Under the pieces are notes generated by a model that did no database searches, was not told where the DNA came from, and was given only the letters and a program-made list of their open reading frames with translations. A stretch of DNA of 64,000 bases from positions 1 through 64,000 of the forward strand of contig NZ_JPWA01000008.1 of the NCBI RefSeq assembly GCF_003326475.1, in the 5' to 3' direction. Source of the DNA: Thalassospira xianhensis MCCC 1A02616. Its GTDB lineage: Bacteria; Pseudomonadota; Alphaproteobacteria; Rhodospirillales; Thalassospiraceae. A program made the position numbers and the translations under genes. This document shows, piece after piece, positions 1-8,431 of this stretch; position 1 is the first letter of the stretch; every line of letters begins with the position of its first letter.

Positions 1-104
1 CCAAAGCTGAAGAACAGGCACCGGTGGAAGCCTCCAAGCCTGCCCGTCCGAGCTTCTTGACCGGTGGCTCCTCTTTCGGCGTACCCGGTTTTGCCAAAAA
101 CTAA
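1..104 (+). CDS. 3' end of an unknown gene cut by the window edge
   Basis: Only the last 33 codons are present, reading from base 3 to the TAA at 102-104. The residues are rich in Pro, Ala, Ser and Gly and end in SSFGVPGFAKN, so this is a low-complexity, probably disordered C-terminus. The proline-rich tail with repeated Phe-Gly steps resembles the tail of the RecD2-like helicase at 54582-57437, so it may belong to another DNA-processing protein of the element. That link is only a guess. A hairpin at 111-139 directly follows the stop. Confidence 0.6.
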   Translation, partial: KAEEQAPVEASKPARPSFLTGGSSFGVPGFAKN

Positions 105-110
105 GGTTTG

Positions 111-139
111 CGGTGGGGAGCTGTTATCGCTCCCCACCG
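111..139 (+). terminator. Perfect 11-bp hairpin after the first gene
   Basis: CGGTGGGGAGC (111-121) pairs perfectly with GCTCCCCACCG (129-139) around a 7-base loop. It lies 6 bases after the stop of the truncated gene and is followed by a weak T-rich stretch (TGCTTTGTC). It is probably a terminator or attenuator between that gene and the Bfd-like gene. Confidence 0.6.
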
Positions 140-167
140 TGCTTTGTCATATTGCAGGGTTAGTGCT

Positions 168-386
168 GTGGTTTACGTATGCAATTGCAACGGCTTAGGC
201 AGCCGAAAAGTGGCCGCCGCGATTGTTGATGGAGCCTCTACTTATCGCGCGGTTCTGTCTGAATGCGGAGTTAAGCCACAGTGTGGAAAATGCCGCTCTG
301 AGGTTGAAGCATTGATTGGGCGCCTGTCACCACCTTCTTCAACACCTACCAATATGCACCATCTCCAAATTAAGGAATATTCCTGA
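168..386 (+). CDS. Bacterioferritin-associated ferredoxin-like [2Fe-2S] protein
   Basis: The 72-residue product starts MVYVCNCNG and carries the Bfd/Fer2_BFD cysteine pattern: C-x-C near the N-terminus and C-x2-C in QCGKC about 30 residues later. In that family the four cysteines bind a [2Fe-2S] cluster. Bfd proteins hand electrons to bacterioferritin to release stored iron. GTG at 168 was chosen because the family normally begins just before the C-x-C motif and AGGG lies 8 bases upstream; a longer reading from ATG 108 would add an atypical extension. The last residues (TPTNMHHLQIKEYS) run past the usual family end. No bacterioferritin gene is visible in the window, so the partner is unknown. 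Confidence 0.75.
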   Translation: MVYVCNCNGLGSRKVAAAIVDGASTYRAVLSECGVKPQCGKCRSEVEALIGRLSPPSSTPTNMHHLQIKEYS

Positions 387-509
387 ATATTGCTTGAACG
401 ACATGAAGCAAAAAGAATAAATTATCTTCCTGAAAAGAATATTTTCTTGTATCTTGCCAAAGATTTGATTGATGATGACCCTCAAGGAAATCGCAACATC
501 GGCAGTGAC

Positions 510-1439
510 ATGACAGAATTTGTTTTCGCCACAGAAAAAGGTGCCAAACTCGTTCGAAATGGCATCAAAGCTATCTGTGCAGATATTAAAGATGATCGGC
601 TGACACGCAAACAGGCTCTTGATCGGGCATCCGATCTATGGGAGGAATTGTCAGCTTTTGACGACGGCACGCTGGACCCTGAAGCCATCGAAGCCGTGGT
701 AAAGCAACTGAATACGGCTTTCTCACAAGCGGGTTTCGTTTCACTAAAGGCTGACGAATTTACCCGGCATTTTGAGGATTGGTCACGAAATGGGAAGGCC
801 GTCAAACACCAGGCACTCGGCTTTGATGCCGCGATTGTGAGTAACGTTACAAATCGGATAACGTCCACACTCAAGGAACTCGGAGGCATCCCCGGAATTA
901 CCCTTGGGGTCTCTGAAAGCAACCAAGTCGTCGAGGAATACGGTAATATCTCTGAGAGTGCAGGAAATGTCGTTATTTACTGTCACCGGGGTGAATACAG
1001 CCAAAACCCTCTAATCGGCGCAATGTTGATAGGGCGAGAAGGCTGGTGCTTCCTTGAGGCTGTGGCAAGTCTGGATAACTTCGAATCCGTCCTGCGAGAG
1101 CATGTGTTTAAAGACGAAGTTGTCGACTATCAAGGTGTCATCGAGAAGCTCCGAGCCCTGGACGAGATGATCAAGGGTTTCAACCTCAGTTCGTCCCTCC
1201 TGAATGAACCAGAAATGCTCGGCGTAACCATCACGCACAGCGATGCCTTTCCGACTTTGCGCGCGCAGTGGGATGGCGACGTTATAGCAACCAGGCAGTC
1301 GGATGAGGAAATGGGTCTTGATAGTGCCCGGGTGGCCACCCTTTCAACATTGTTTTCAGCGGGTGTTATCCCTGACGAATTCTGGCCAGAAGAACTGGAT
1401 TTCAGTTCTGTTCAGTCGACCGGCCCCTCTGCGTTTTAG
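510..1439 (+). CDS. Unknown protein, 309 aa
   Basis: I do not recognise a family. The product is a soluble, acidic mixed alpha/beta protein without a signal peptide or membrane segment. Its first 100 residues look helical and charged (MTEFVFATEKGAKLVRNG). The open frame extends upstream to a TTG at 390, but that part is AT-rich and reads poorly as protein, so ATG 510 is preferred; its ribosome site is weak (GGCAG). The gene stands alone, followed by a hairpin terminator and facing the hydrolase gene. Coding confidence comes from frame length and amino-acid composition. Confidence 0.7.
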   Translation: MTEFVFATEKGAKLVRNGIKAICADIKDDRLTRKQALDRASDLWEELSAFDDGTLDPEAIEAVVKQLNTAFSQAGFVSLKADEFTRHFEDWSRNGKAVKHQALGFDAAIVSNVTNRITSTLKELGGIPGITLGVSESNQVVEEYGNISESAGNVVIYCHRGEYSQNPLIGAMLIGREGWCFLEAVASLDNFESVLREHVFKDEVVDYQGVIEKLRALDEMIKGFNLSSSLLNEPEMLGVTITHSDAFPTLRAQWDGDVIATRQSDEEMGLDSARVATLSTLFSAGVIPDEFWPEELDFSSVQSTGPSAF

Positions 1440-1462
1440 AGACAGGCCCCAAATTCAAAATC

Positions 1463-1502
1463 GAAGCGTGCGCCAGTAATCATCTGGCGCGCGCTTCCTT
1501 TT
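1463..1502. terminator. Bidirectional hairpin terminator
   Basis: GAAGCGTGCGCCAG (1463-1476) pairs with CTGGCGCGCGCTTC (1484-1497) with one G-T pair and a 7-base loop, followed by CTTTT. An A-rich stretch (1451-1460) on the left gives a T-run for the opposite strand. It sits between the convergent genes ending at 1439 and 1501. Confidence 0.8.
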
Positions 1503-2538
1503 ACCGATAATAGGCCGTTACCCGTTGTCTTGTGGCTTTTGTGAAGTACTGCCCGGCCAGAGCGGCAAAAACTTCTTCATCATAGCGTGCATAGGCATCC
1601 AGAAACGCGGTGGTTACGGCAAGCACATCAAGAAATATGTGTTCTGAAACTTTGCCTTGCCTTGTGTCGTCGCCGCTCACAAGCCCTTCGGTTATTGCCT
1701 TGAACCAAGCAAGGTGCCTATTCCCGGCCGGAGCGAGCGTAAAGGCCTCACTCCTTATCGAGGGCTCCTGACCTTTCTCGCCATTTCCGGTAACCACGAT
1801 GGTTGGTTTCAGCGCACTCTCCCAGGAACCGTCGACAAGACCCAAGACGCCTCTACCGAACGGCGATAGCAGAATACCCGACGAAAACCCGGAACTCGGG
1901 CGTTCAAGCACTTCACCGGAATAAGTCACAGCTCTAGCCCCGGTGAGGATCTGTGCGACAAAAGCACCCCAAGAGTGCCCCGCGATAATTGGACGAGTTA
2001 TATCGAGGTCCGTTCCCCAGGTTTTGTTGAGAACAGGTATAAACTCAAGCACTCTTTCACATTGCCGTATGCGACGGTTCCATATCCCAATGTCAGTGAT
2101 AGCCGCGGATGGTGCCCATATCTCGTTGAGTGTTCCTCTGGCAATGCTGTCCGTGCCACCGTCTAGCAAACTATCTTCATGGATAGGGGCAAGAACAGCA
2201 TAACCTTGTGATGCCCAATGGTTTAGCAAGGGGGAGTAAACGCTGGGAACAGACAGCTCGGCATGGCTGAAAACAACTACCCGGGCGTTCCGTACTGTAG
2301 GTGGTAGGTAGGCAAATACCACAAGGTCACTATCAAGCTTAATGAGTACCGGTTTGCTTGGGTAGCCCCACTCTCCGGCATTTGCTAGACGGCTATACAG
2401 GTCTCCCTGGTTAATATCAGGGTTGGGGTTCTTGATAATCACGTCACTCGCAAGCGCTTTGTTCGCCCAAACTGATGCGGTACCAGCCACAAGCAGGGCA
2501 TTTACAAAATCTCTTCGAGTCCAAAGTTTTCGCTGCAT
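1501..2538 (-). CDS. Tat-exported alpha/beta hydrolase
   Basis: This 345-residue protein begins with a twin-arginine signal (TRRDFVNALLVAG, cleavage likely after ANKALA), so a folded enzyme is sent to the periplasm. The mature part has the alpha/beta-hydrolase nucleophile elbow GHSWG (near residue 190) and an N-terminal strand of the type VVVFSHAEL, as in dienelactone-hydrolase and PAF-acetylhydrolase-like esterases. The Ser of GHSWG would be the nucleophile. A His such as that in SEHIFLD near the C-terminus could complete the triad. The substrate is not evident. The start has GAGG 8 bases upstream. It is not obviously linked to conjugation and may be cargo. Confidence 0.85.
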   Translation of the reverse strand: MQRKLWTRRDFVNALLVAGTASVWANKALASDVIIKNPNPDINQGDLYSRLANAGEWGYPSKPVLIKLDSDLVVFAYLPPTVRNARVVVFSHAELSVPSVYSPLLNHWASQGYAVLAPIHEDSLLDGGTDSIARGTLNEIWAPSAAITDIGIWNRRIRQCERVLEFIPVLNKTWGTDLDITRPIIAGHSWGAFVAQILTGARAVTYSGEVLERPSSGFSSGILLSPFGRGVLGLVDGSWESALKPTIVVTGNGEKGQEPSIRSEAFTLAPAGNRHLAWFKAITEGLVSGDDTRQGKVSEHIFLDVLAVTTAFLDAYARYDEEVFAALAGQYFTKATRQRVTAYYR

Positions 2539-2725
2539 CGGAAGCGCCTCTGTTTTCCTTATCTCTTGTTCAGCAATTTAAGGAATACGTGAAAAAGAAT
2601 ATTCGCAGACACAATACCTCATAATCCTTTAGCAAAACCGAAAAATTGACAACTTTTTTCTTGACTGAAACACGTTTGATCGGCATTTTGCTTTGAGCGT
2701 TTCAATAGTTTAGCTAGGTCTTGCA

Positions 2726-3478
2726 ATGCGTTACGTTGTCGATGTAGAACCCGAAGATGATATTGAAGATACTTCAGGCTATGCAACAAACGAACGAGGT
2801 TCACCGGCAAGAACTTTTTGCAATAGTTATCGCGCTACAGCATTACAAATCCTTGACCCACATTCGCTCCGGCTAGAGCCGGTTATTTCCGGGAACTCGG
2901 ACGAGGGTGATAAGGAAGTTCTGAGATTACATTTTTCGGAAGAAGAGCAGCCTGATCTGTTCAAGGCCGTCTTCGAGTGTCTCGGTTATGCGGCTCGCGA
3001 CACTGATGTTGTAGTTCTGATGCATGATGAAATGCTTCGATGCGCGAAAGACTTTCACTCATTGCTGCCAATAATCATCCAGGATGTCGGTAGTGTGCTC
3101 GCAGATTCAGTTGTTGAGCCATTTGAGCAACTTGGATGGGCATCGCCAGATATTGTGCGAGGAGCTATCGCTGCTGTTATTCTCCGAGCGACCGAACCCG
3201 TATTTCTGTCAAACAAAGGTGTGGATGGCGCCTATCGTGAAGTGTGTGCATCATTATTCGCTGGCCTGCTGAACAGCAAGATGCCTGACAATCCCGACCC
3301 TGAACAATTTGTTACCCAGTATCCAGGTTTGGTTACTTTCATCGAAAAGCTTGTGGAGGAAACGCGCGCCGAAAAGAACATAGCGCTCTCCATCCCCCTA
3401 CGCACCGATCAAATTGTTAGCGAAGCCTCGATGCACATCCGCTCAGTCATTGCACGCACGGGTCTTGTGATAGACTAG
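2726..3478 (+). CDS. Unknown protein, 250 aa
   Basis: No family recognised. The protein is acidic and soluble. A variable N-terminus (DVEPEDDIEDTSG) is followed by a mostly helical body with alternating hydrophobic positions and no signal peptide or membrane segment. ATG 2726 follows a weak TAGG site about 6 bases upstream. The gene is monocistronic in appearance, divergent from the hydrolase gene across about 190 bases, with the unknown gene at 3621 next on the same strand. Confidence 0.65.
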   Translation: MRYVVDVEPEDDIEDTSGYATNERGSPARTFCNSYRATALQILDPHSLRLEPVISGNSDEGDKEVLRLHFSEEEQPDLFKAVFECLGYAARDTDVVVLMHDEMLRCAKDFHSLLPIIIQDVGSVLADSVVEPFEQLGWASPDIVRGAIAAVILRATEPVFLSNKGVDGAYREVCASLFAGLLNSKMPDNPDPEQFVTQYPGLVTFIEKLVEETRAEKNIALSIPLRTDQIVSEASMHIRSVIARTGLVID

Positions 3479-3620
3479 CCTGACCATCGTTTGCTTATCC
3501 GCTTGTCGAAAACCTCGAGTTCGAGTGTAATTGAATAATGCTGTCATAAACCGTCATAGCAAGAGCCATGATGGAGTTCATGTCGCATTCTTTTAAATGC
3601 ACAACTCGCAGGGGATTGCC

Positions 3621-4442
3621 ATGAGGGATGAAGCTATCAACGTCGTTGAAGCTGCGAGGAAGCTATGCCTTCAGCGTGCACCTGGCGGTGGCTTACTGAT
3701 TGGCACCGCACCCGAAACTTTCCGGCAGGCGCTCCTCAACTTACTCGTTACCATCGAAGCGTTCGACAACGAAACCAGCAAAGCGACCGGCCTTGCTGAA
3801 TTTAAGCCGTCGGACTCAGGATATGCGCATGACGCTACTGATGCCGACACTTCGGTTCAGCAACCTGTTGTTGGTGAAGAACTGGTGGAAGAAGTCACCA
3901 CTTTGGAATTTGGCGGTCCAGTATTGAAGCCGTCACCGAGGTTTCTCGCCGGAGAAGCAAAAAAGCAAGAACTTCGTGAAAACGACGAGACGGCCAATCG
4001 CTCAAACGAACTTGTTGTTGCCGAACAGGCCGGGCGCACCGTGCGCGCCATCCGGAACTCAGCCAAGAAGCTGAATGAAGCAGTTCTTCAACTTGAAGAT
4101 CTGGCAAAGACAACAAAACTGACGCCTGAGCTATCACTCGCAATCGGGCAATCTCTTGACCGAATAGCTAACAAGCATGATGCTCCGCATCTCGGCCTGA
4201 CAGATTTCCGCTGTGACACCGCTTTTGCAGATTCGGATGCAGACCTCGATGAGGCGATCGACAGCCTATCCGATTGCCTTGCTTTTGCAGTCAGTAAGAC
4301 CGGATGGACACCACGACTAAGGAGCATCGCTTTTGCCCTGCGACTGGCAATGGAAAGAGGCGGAAGTCATCTTCGGGATGATATGGAGAACCTCGCCCAC
4401 GAAGCCAAAAGCGCACCACCACCTGCTCCGACCCCTTTTTGA
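3621..4442 (+). CDS. Unknown protein sharing an N-terminal module with the gene at 61124-61639
   Basis: The 273-residue product begins MRDEAINVVEAARKLCLQRA. The first 50 or so residues match the start of the protein at 61124-61639 (EAARKL, QR, then IEAFD...SKA against ALEAVDRLGSKA), so the two share an N-terminal helical domain. The rest differs: an acidic, probably flexible linker (residues 60-140) and a helical C-terminus. ATG 3621 has AGGGG 6 bases upstream and begins exactly where the similarity begins, so an upstream in-frame ATG at 3597 is less likely. Function unknown. It ends 29 bases from the convergent clpA-like gene. Confidence 0.7.
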   Translation: MRDEAINVVEAARKLCLQRAPGGGLLIGTAPETFRQALLNLLVTIEAFDNETSKATGLAEFKPSDSGYAHDATDADTSVQQPVVGEELVEEVTTLEFGGPVLKPSPRFLAGEAKKQELRENDETANRSNELVVAEQAGRTVRAIRNSAKKLNEAVLQLEDLAKTTKLTPELSLAIGQSLDRIANKHDAPHLGLTDFRCDTAFADSDADLDEAIDSLSDCLAFAVSKTGWTPRLRSIAFALRLAMERGGSHLRDDMENLAHEAKSAPPPAPTPF

Positions 4443-4471
4443 CGTCAGAGACAAGGAGGCGACACGTGCTC

Positions 4472-6787
4472 TTAGCCAACTAGAGCCAGTTCAACTGCTG
4501 GTTCGCAGCGAATTCGCAACGACCCATTTGACAGATAGACGGTTGCGACGCCGCCATCCGACAGATGTCCCCCGACAATCTCCCTGGCGATTGGGCGCTT
4601 GATTTCTCGCGTGATAAGTTGCCTAAGAAGACGGGCACCCTCGTCTTTCGTGTATCCGAACTCCACAAGCCATGAACGCGCGTCGCTGTCTAGGCGAAGG
4701 GTTACTGGCTGCTTGATGCTGGAGAGCGCGCTTGACACTTCTGCGATGTTTTTATCTACAAGCTGCTCCACAACCTTTTGCGCCAGAGGTTCGAAATGCA
4801 CAATCTCGTCAATGCGCGCCAGCCATTCCTTGCGGAACGCACTTTCGATACCGTTGTCTCCGGTGGTCTGGTTTGTATTTCCAAAACCAATGACATGGGA
4901 CGGCGCATCATTCGCACCTGCATTGGTCGTCATGACGAGGATAACATTCGAGAAACTGGTGACTTTGCCAGAGCTGTCAGTCAATCTTCCTTCATCCGCG
5001 ACCTGAAGTAGCAACTGATGGATTTCGTCAGTCGCTTTCTCGATTTCATCAAGCAGAATGAAACAATGTGGAGACTGGTCGACGGCATCAGTTAGCGCGC
5101 CACCCTTCTCAAAGCCAACATGCCCTGGCGCTGCTCCAATGAAGCGTGAGACGGACGATGGATCGCAATACTCCGTCATGTCAAAATGCAAAAACTTCAT
5201 GCCCGTCAAATTTGCAAACTGCTTGCAGATTTCGGTTTTCCCAACCCCTGTCGGCCCATGAAACAGAAAAGTGCCAATTGGGCGAGAAGAGTCATGAAGT
5301 CCGGCTTTATACATTTCAAATGCGCCACAAAGCGCTGCAATTCCCTTTTTCTGTCCAAATACCTTTGTTTCGAGCTGCATTGGTAAAGAGATGATGGCGC
5401 CGCGCTCGTCCGTGTCGACACTCGTCAATGGGATTGCGGCAATCTTTGAAACCGCCAACTCCACGTCCGAGATCGCGAGTTCGTCATTCGTGCCCTGAAG
5501 GGTCATTTTCTTGGCAGCTGCGGCTTCATCGAGAACATCAACAGCCTTGTCCGGAAGCCTTCGGTCTTTAATATGCCTTACAGCCAAACGGATACTTGCC
5601 TCAATTACATGCCGCGGGAAGCTGATGCTGTGGTAGCGACTCAACTCTCGGCATTTTGCAAGCATCATATCGCAAGCTTCGTCCTCCGTAGGCTCCGGAA
5701 CATCAATTCGTTGGAAGCGACGAGCCATGGCCTCACTTCGCGCAAAAACATGGCGATATTCTTTGAATGTGGTTGTTCCAATGCAGCGAATGCTACCGTT
5801 AACCAAACCGGGCTTAAGCATGTCTCCAGCAGACAAGCCACCAGTGCTGTCACCTGCCCCAATCAGCGTGTGGATTTCGTCGATGAATAAAATGAGTTCA
5901 GGGTCTTCCCTCATTTCATCCATTACGATGCTGACGCGTTCTTCAAAGTCACCACGAAACCGCGTTCCCGCCAAAAGTTTGGTAATGTTCAGCTCGAGAA
6001 TGCGTTTATTTTTGAGATTGTCGGGTACATCGCCATTTCGGATGGCGCGCGCAATTGCATGTACAAGCGTGGTCTTTCCGACACCCGCGTCCCCGACGAA
6101 AATGGGATTGTTTTTGGATTGCCGTGATAGAATCTCGATGGCGCGCTTAACCTGAAGATCGCGTCCAAAACAATTGACTTGTTCGCCCGTGATTTCGGTG
6201 GTCCACTCGGCGATGCCATTGTTGTTCTCACCCGAAGACCTTTCGTGCCTTCTTGCCGGTTGACGGGAGGTGCTGGTTGCCTTGGACAGATTCTTGGTTC
6301 GCCCGTTTCCTGTCTGCACGCGTTTCTGTTTCTCATGGTCGTCGCCACAAAGGTTGCGAACCTTACAGAAGTCTACATACGCGACATCTTGTTCAAGGAG
6401 GAGCCAACTCGCATAAGAGGCATGGTTGTATTCGTACAACGCCATAAGAACATGAAGGCAGGAGATTTCACCCTGGTTGGCTGTTGCGGTCTTGCTGAAC
6501 TCCGCCGCCTTTTGCAGAACATCATTATATGTTGTGTCGTTTACTGGCGCCTCAGCCTCGACGCCTGCGGGCGTGGAGGCTAATCCCTCCAGGTGTTCTT
6601 CAAGTTTGCTTTTCAGCAATGTTACGTCGACCACTGCTGACGTAAAATATCCGATGGCTGTCTCTGAATGACAAAAGCTGAAAATAAGGTGCTCGACAGT
6701 GATAGCTTTGTGACGCTTGGCAAGCGCGAATTTTTTAGCATCACTCATTGCAGTGGCTAGTGAGGCCGTAAATTGGCAAGTATGCAT
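4472..6787 (-). CDS. clpA: ClpA-type AAA+ protein unfoldase
   Basis: The 771-residue product has full ClpA architecture: a double Clp_N domain (residues 1-130), a D1 module with Walker A GDAGVGKT (about 232-239) and Walker B LFIDEIH, and a D2 module with Walker A GPTGVGKT (about 511-518) and LLDEIEKA. An IGF tripeptide (about 633-635) sits where ClpA and ClpX dock on ClpP, so it probably unfolds proteins for the host ClpP protease. It lacks the middle domain that marks ClpB. ATG 6787 was chosen because it starts at the Clp_N domain with GGAG upstream; a longer frame to 6937 would add about 50 atypical residues. The D1/N linker (residues 150-200) is long and charged. Length matches chromosomal ClpA (about 760), so this is an element-borne second copy. 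No clpS is seen nearby. Confidence 0.9.
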   Translation of the reverse strand: MHTCQFTASLATAMSDAKKFALAKRHKAITVEHLIFSFCHSETAIGYFTSAVVDVTLLKSKLEEHLEGLASTPAGVEAEAPVNDTTYNDVLQKAAEFSKTATANQGEISCLHVLMALYEYNHASYASWLLLEQDVAYVDFCKVRNLCGDDHEKQKRVQTGNGRTKNLSKATSTSRQPARRHERSSGENNNGIAEWTTEITGEQVNCFGRDLQVKRAIEILSRQSKNNPIFVGDAGVGKTTLVHAIARAIRNGDVPDNLKNKRILELNITKLLAGTRFRGDFEERVSIVMDEMREDPELILFIDEIHTLIGAGDSTGGLSAGDMLKPGLVNGSIRCIGTTTFKEYRHVFARSEAMARRFQRIDVPEPTEDEACDMMLAKCRELSRYHSISFPRHVIEASIRLAVRHIKDRRLPDKAVDVLDEAAAAKKMTLQGTNDELAISDVELAVSKIAAIPLTSVDTDERGAIISLPMQLETKVFGQKKGIAALCGAFEMYKAGLHDSSRPIGTFLFHGPTGVGKTEICKQFANLTGMKFLHFDMTEYCDPSSVSRFIGAAPGHVGFEKGGALTDAVDQSPHCFILLDEIEKATDEIHQLLLQVADEGRLTDSSGKVTSFSNVILVMTTNAGANDAPSHVIGFGNTNQTTGDNGIESAFRKEWLARIDEIVHFEPLAQKVVEQLVDKNIAEVSSALSSIKQPVTLRLDSDARSWLVEFGYTKDEGARLLRQLITREIKRPIAREIVGGHLSDGGVATVYLSNGSLRIRCEPAVELALVG

Positions 6788-6960
6788 AAAAAAGAGAACT
6801 CCATCCCAATCGGTATCTTGAATGTGGGGGAAATATGGCGGCTTTCTCCATCTTGTGTCAACATTATTTGCTGTATAGCGATGGCAAAAGAGAAAGTTTT
6901 TCTTTATGATTGACTCGAGCCCAAGGAAACCTTTCATACCAGCGGTACATTAGATTTTAC

Positions 6961-7875
6961 ATGCAAACAAAAATGACTTTCGTTCGAAACCTGACATCGT
7001 CTTTACTTCGTATTAAGGAAGGACAAGAGGAAGAAGTGGTTTCTCGAGTCCCGCGAGGATTCCTGCTGCCTCAGCTATTTCCCTCCCAGGACCCGCAGAA
7101 AACAGCCGCCCTCTTAGTTGCGGCCGACTCCTCGCTTCTCCGCTACACGATTGAAACCGCAGTGGCCCGAGATGATAACGGGCTGTTTGAAGTCGATGGA
7201 TTTCCTTTCCTGTTTCCATGTAAACAGACCCTCATTCCTTTACTCGAAGATCGATTGAAAGAGGATGCCTCTAGACTGACCTCAAGGAAAAGCTTTGCAT
7301 TTCTTGATGCTAATGAAGGAGGGTTTTTGCTGGATAGTGGGCTCAACTGGAGGGCCTGGACGGATGAACTAATAAATTGTCTATCTGTCACTGATTTACT
7401 TAAGACGACAGATAAATGGTATATTGAGTTTACCTTTTTTAGCAGAAATGAATGCAAAAATAATATTCAGAGCACTCTTCTAGGGTATTCCCACCATCTT
7501 TTACATTACGATGACTTCGACGCTGTAAACTTTTGCTCAATGAACAGAGGGGCCTTTGCTGGATATCTACAGCCTTTTTCCTCACTGGCTACAAGATTAC
7601 GTTTTATTGAGGCTATCCGAAGCATTTCTTATCCCTTCAAGGATAACTTGAAGGATATTTTGAGTAACAGTTATTTTATCCGCAGTTGCGCCGAGGGTGA
7701 AACTCTAGAAATTGGCGAGCGATTGCTGGAATTCTGCCGTGGACGGGCTGGAATGTCAGAGGATGGATGGCCTAAATGGCTTTTTGCCGCCGGATACGGC
7801 TTAGAAGAATTACGCCATATTGCCGATGAACCTTGGTTCCAACTCATCCCTAAGAAAATTTTACTCCCGAGGTAA
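6961..7875 (+). CDS. Unknown protein, 304 aa, lower-GC gene
   Basis: No family recognised. A soluble protein rich in Phe and Leu with no clear motif. ATG 6961 is preferred because upstream codons would overlap the divergent clpA promoter region; a second ATG lies 12 bases later (6973). The ribosome site is poor. The gene is visibly more AT-rich than its neighbours and is followed after 4 bases by the gene at 7880, so the two form a small operon that may have been acquired together. Confidence 0.65.
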   Translation: MQTKMTFVRNLTSSLLRIKEGQEEEVVSRVPRGFLLPQLFPSQDPQKTAALLVAADSSLLRYTIETAVARDDNGLFEVDGFPFLFPCKQTLIPLLEDRLKEDASRLTSRKSFAFLDANEGGFLLDSGLNWRAWTDELINCLSVTDLLKTTDKWYIEFTFFSRNECKNNIQSTLLGYSHHLLHYDDFDAVNFCSMNRGAFAGYLQPFSSLATRLRFIEAIRSISYPFKDNLKDILSNSYFIRSCAEGETLEIGERLLEFCRGRAGMSEDGWPKWLFAAGYGLEELRHIADEPWFQLIPKKILLPR

Positions 7876-7879
7876 CACT

Positions 7880-8209
7880 ATGGCCGACATCTGTATCGTT
7901 TTACAGCCCAATGAGATGAAAGAATATCACCCCCATTGGCCAAGTAATGTTTGGGGAGCGGTAAAAAGGCGTGGGGAAACTACCAGCTTTTTCGCTGGGA
8001 CTATTATGGAAGTACCTGATTTTGCTGCCGGTTTAGGCGTCTGGCCGTATTTTCCCGGACTGCCGGTTCCCGAAATTTCCGTGGATGAAGAAACCGCTCT
8101 TATTCGCCATCTGGAGCAACAGTCATTGTTTCAAAAGGCTCTGGAGCGCATGGATAACTGCGAACACGAGAAAAACATGCTGAATTTTTCGGACATTCTT
8201 TTGGATTGA
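7880..8209 (+). CDS. Unknown small protein, 109 aa
   Basis: ATG 7880 follows GAGG by 7 bases and lies 4 bases after the stop of the preceding gene, so the two are probably co-translated. The sequence has a compact aromatic N-terminus (HPHWPSNVWGAVKRRGE) and an acidic C-terminus, with no signal peptide and no recognised domain. The pairing of a roughly 300-residue and a 110-residue protein in a low-GC block could be a two-gene cargo module such as toxin-antitoxin or defence, but nothing in the sequence proves this. Confidence 0.65.
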   Translation: MADICIVLQPNEMKEYHPHWPSNVWGAVKRRGETTSFFAGTIMEVPDFAAGLGVWPYFPGLPVPEISVDEETALIRHLEQQSLFQKALERMDNCEHEKNMLNFSDILLD

Positions 8210-8431
8210 AGCAGTTTGCCTTGTCAACATTCACCACTTTCGTATAGGTTATGACTTTACAAAGCGTTGATAAACAAGCTGTACTTTTCAAATTAGACCA
8301 CAGTACATACTTTGGTATAGTACGTATTTTCCTGCAATAAGATGTTTTTTCCTTGAAGCCGTTGTTGCTTGCAAGGGTTCGGGCTCCAATCAAGACAGAA
8401 AACTCCTACCAATATGTTTTGAGGGCCCAAA
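8210..8431 (+). promoter_or_regulatory. Leader and promoter region of the DarB-like gene
   Basis: This AT-rich gap holds several promoter-like pairs (for example TTGTCA at 8223 followed after 16 bases by TATAGG), an imperfect dyad around 8303-8323 (GTACATAC...GTATAGTAC) and one copy of the recurring TTTTCCTT word at 8347-8354. No RNA gene or further open frame is evident. The dyad and the word are candidate control sites for the long downstream gene. Confidence 0.45.

Noticed and set aside
4599-6155. Several plus-strand frames of 80-142 codons
   Set aside because: All are antisense to the clpA-like gene, whose frame holds both Walker modules.
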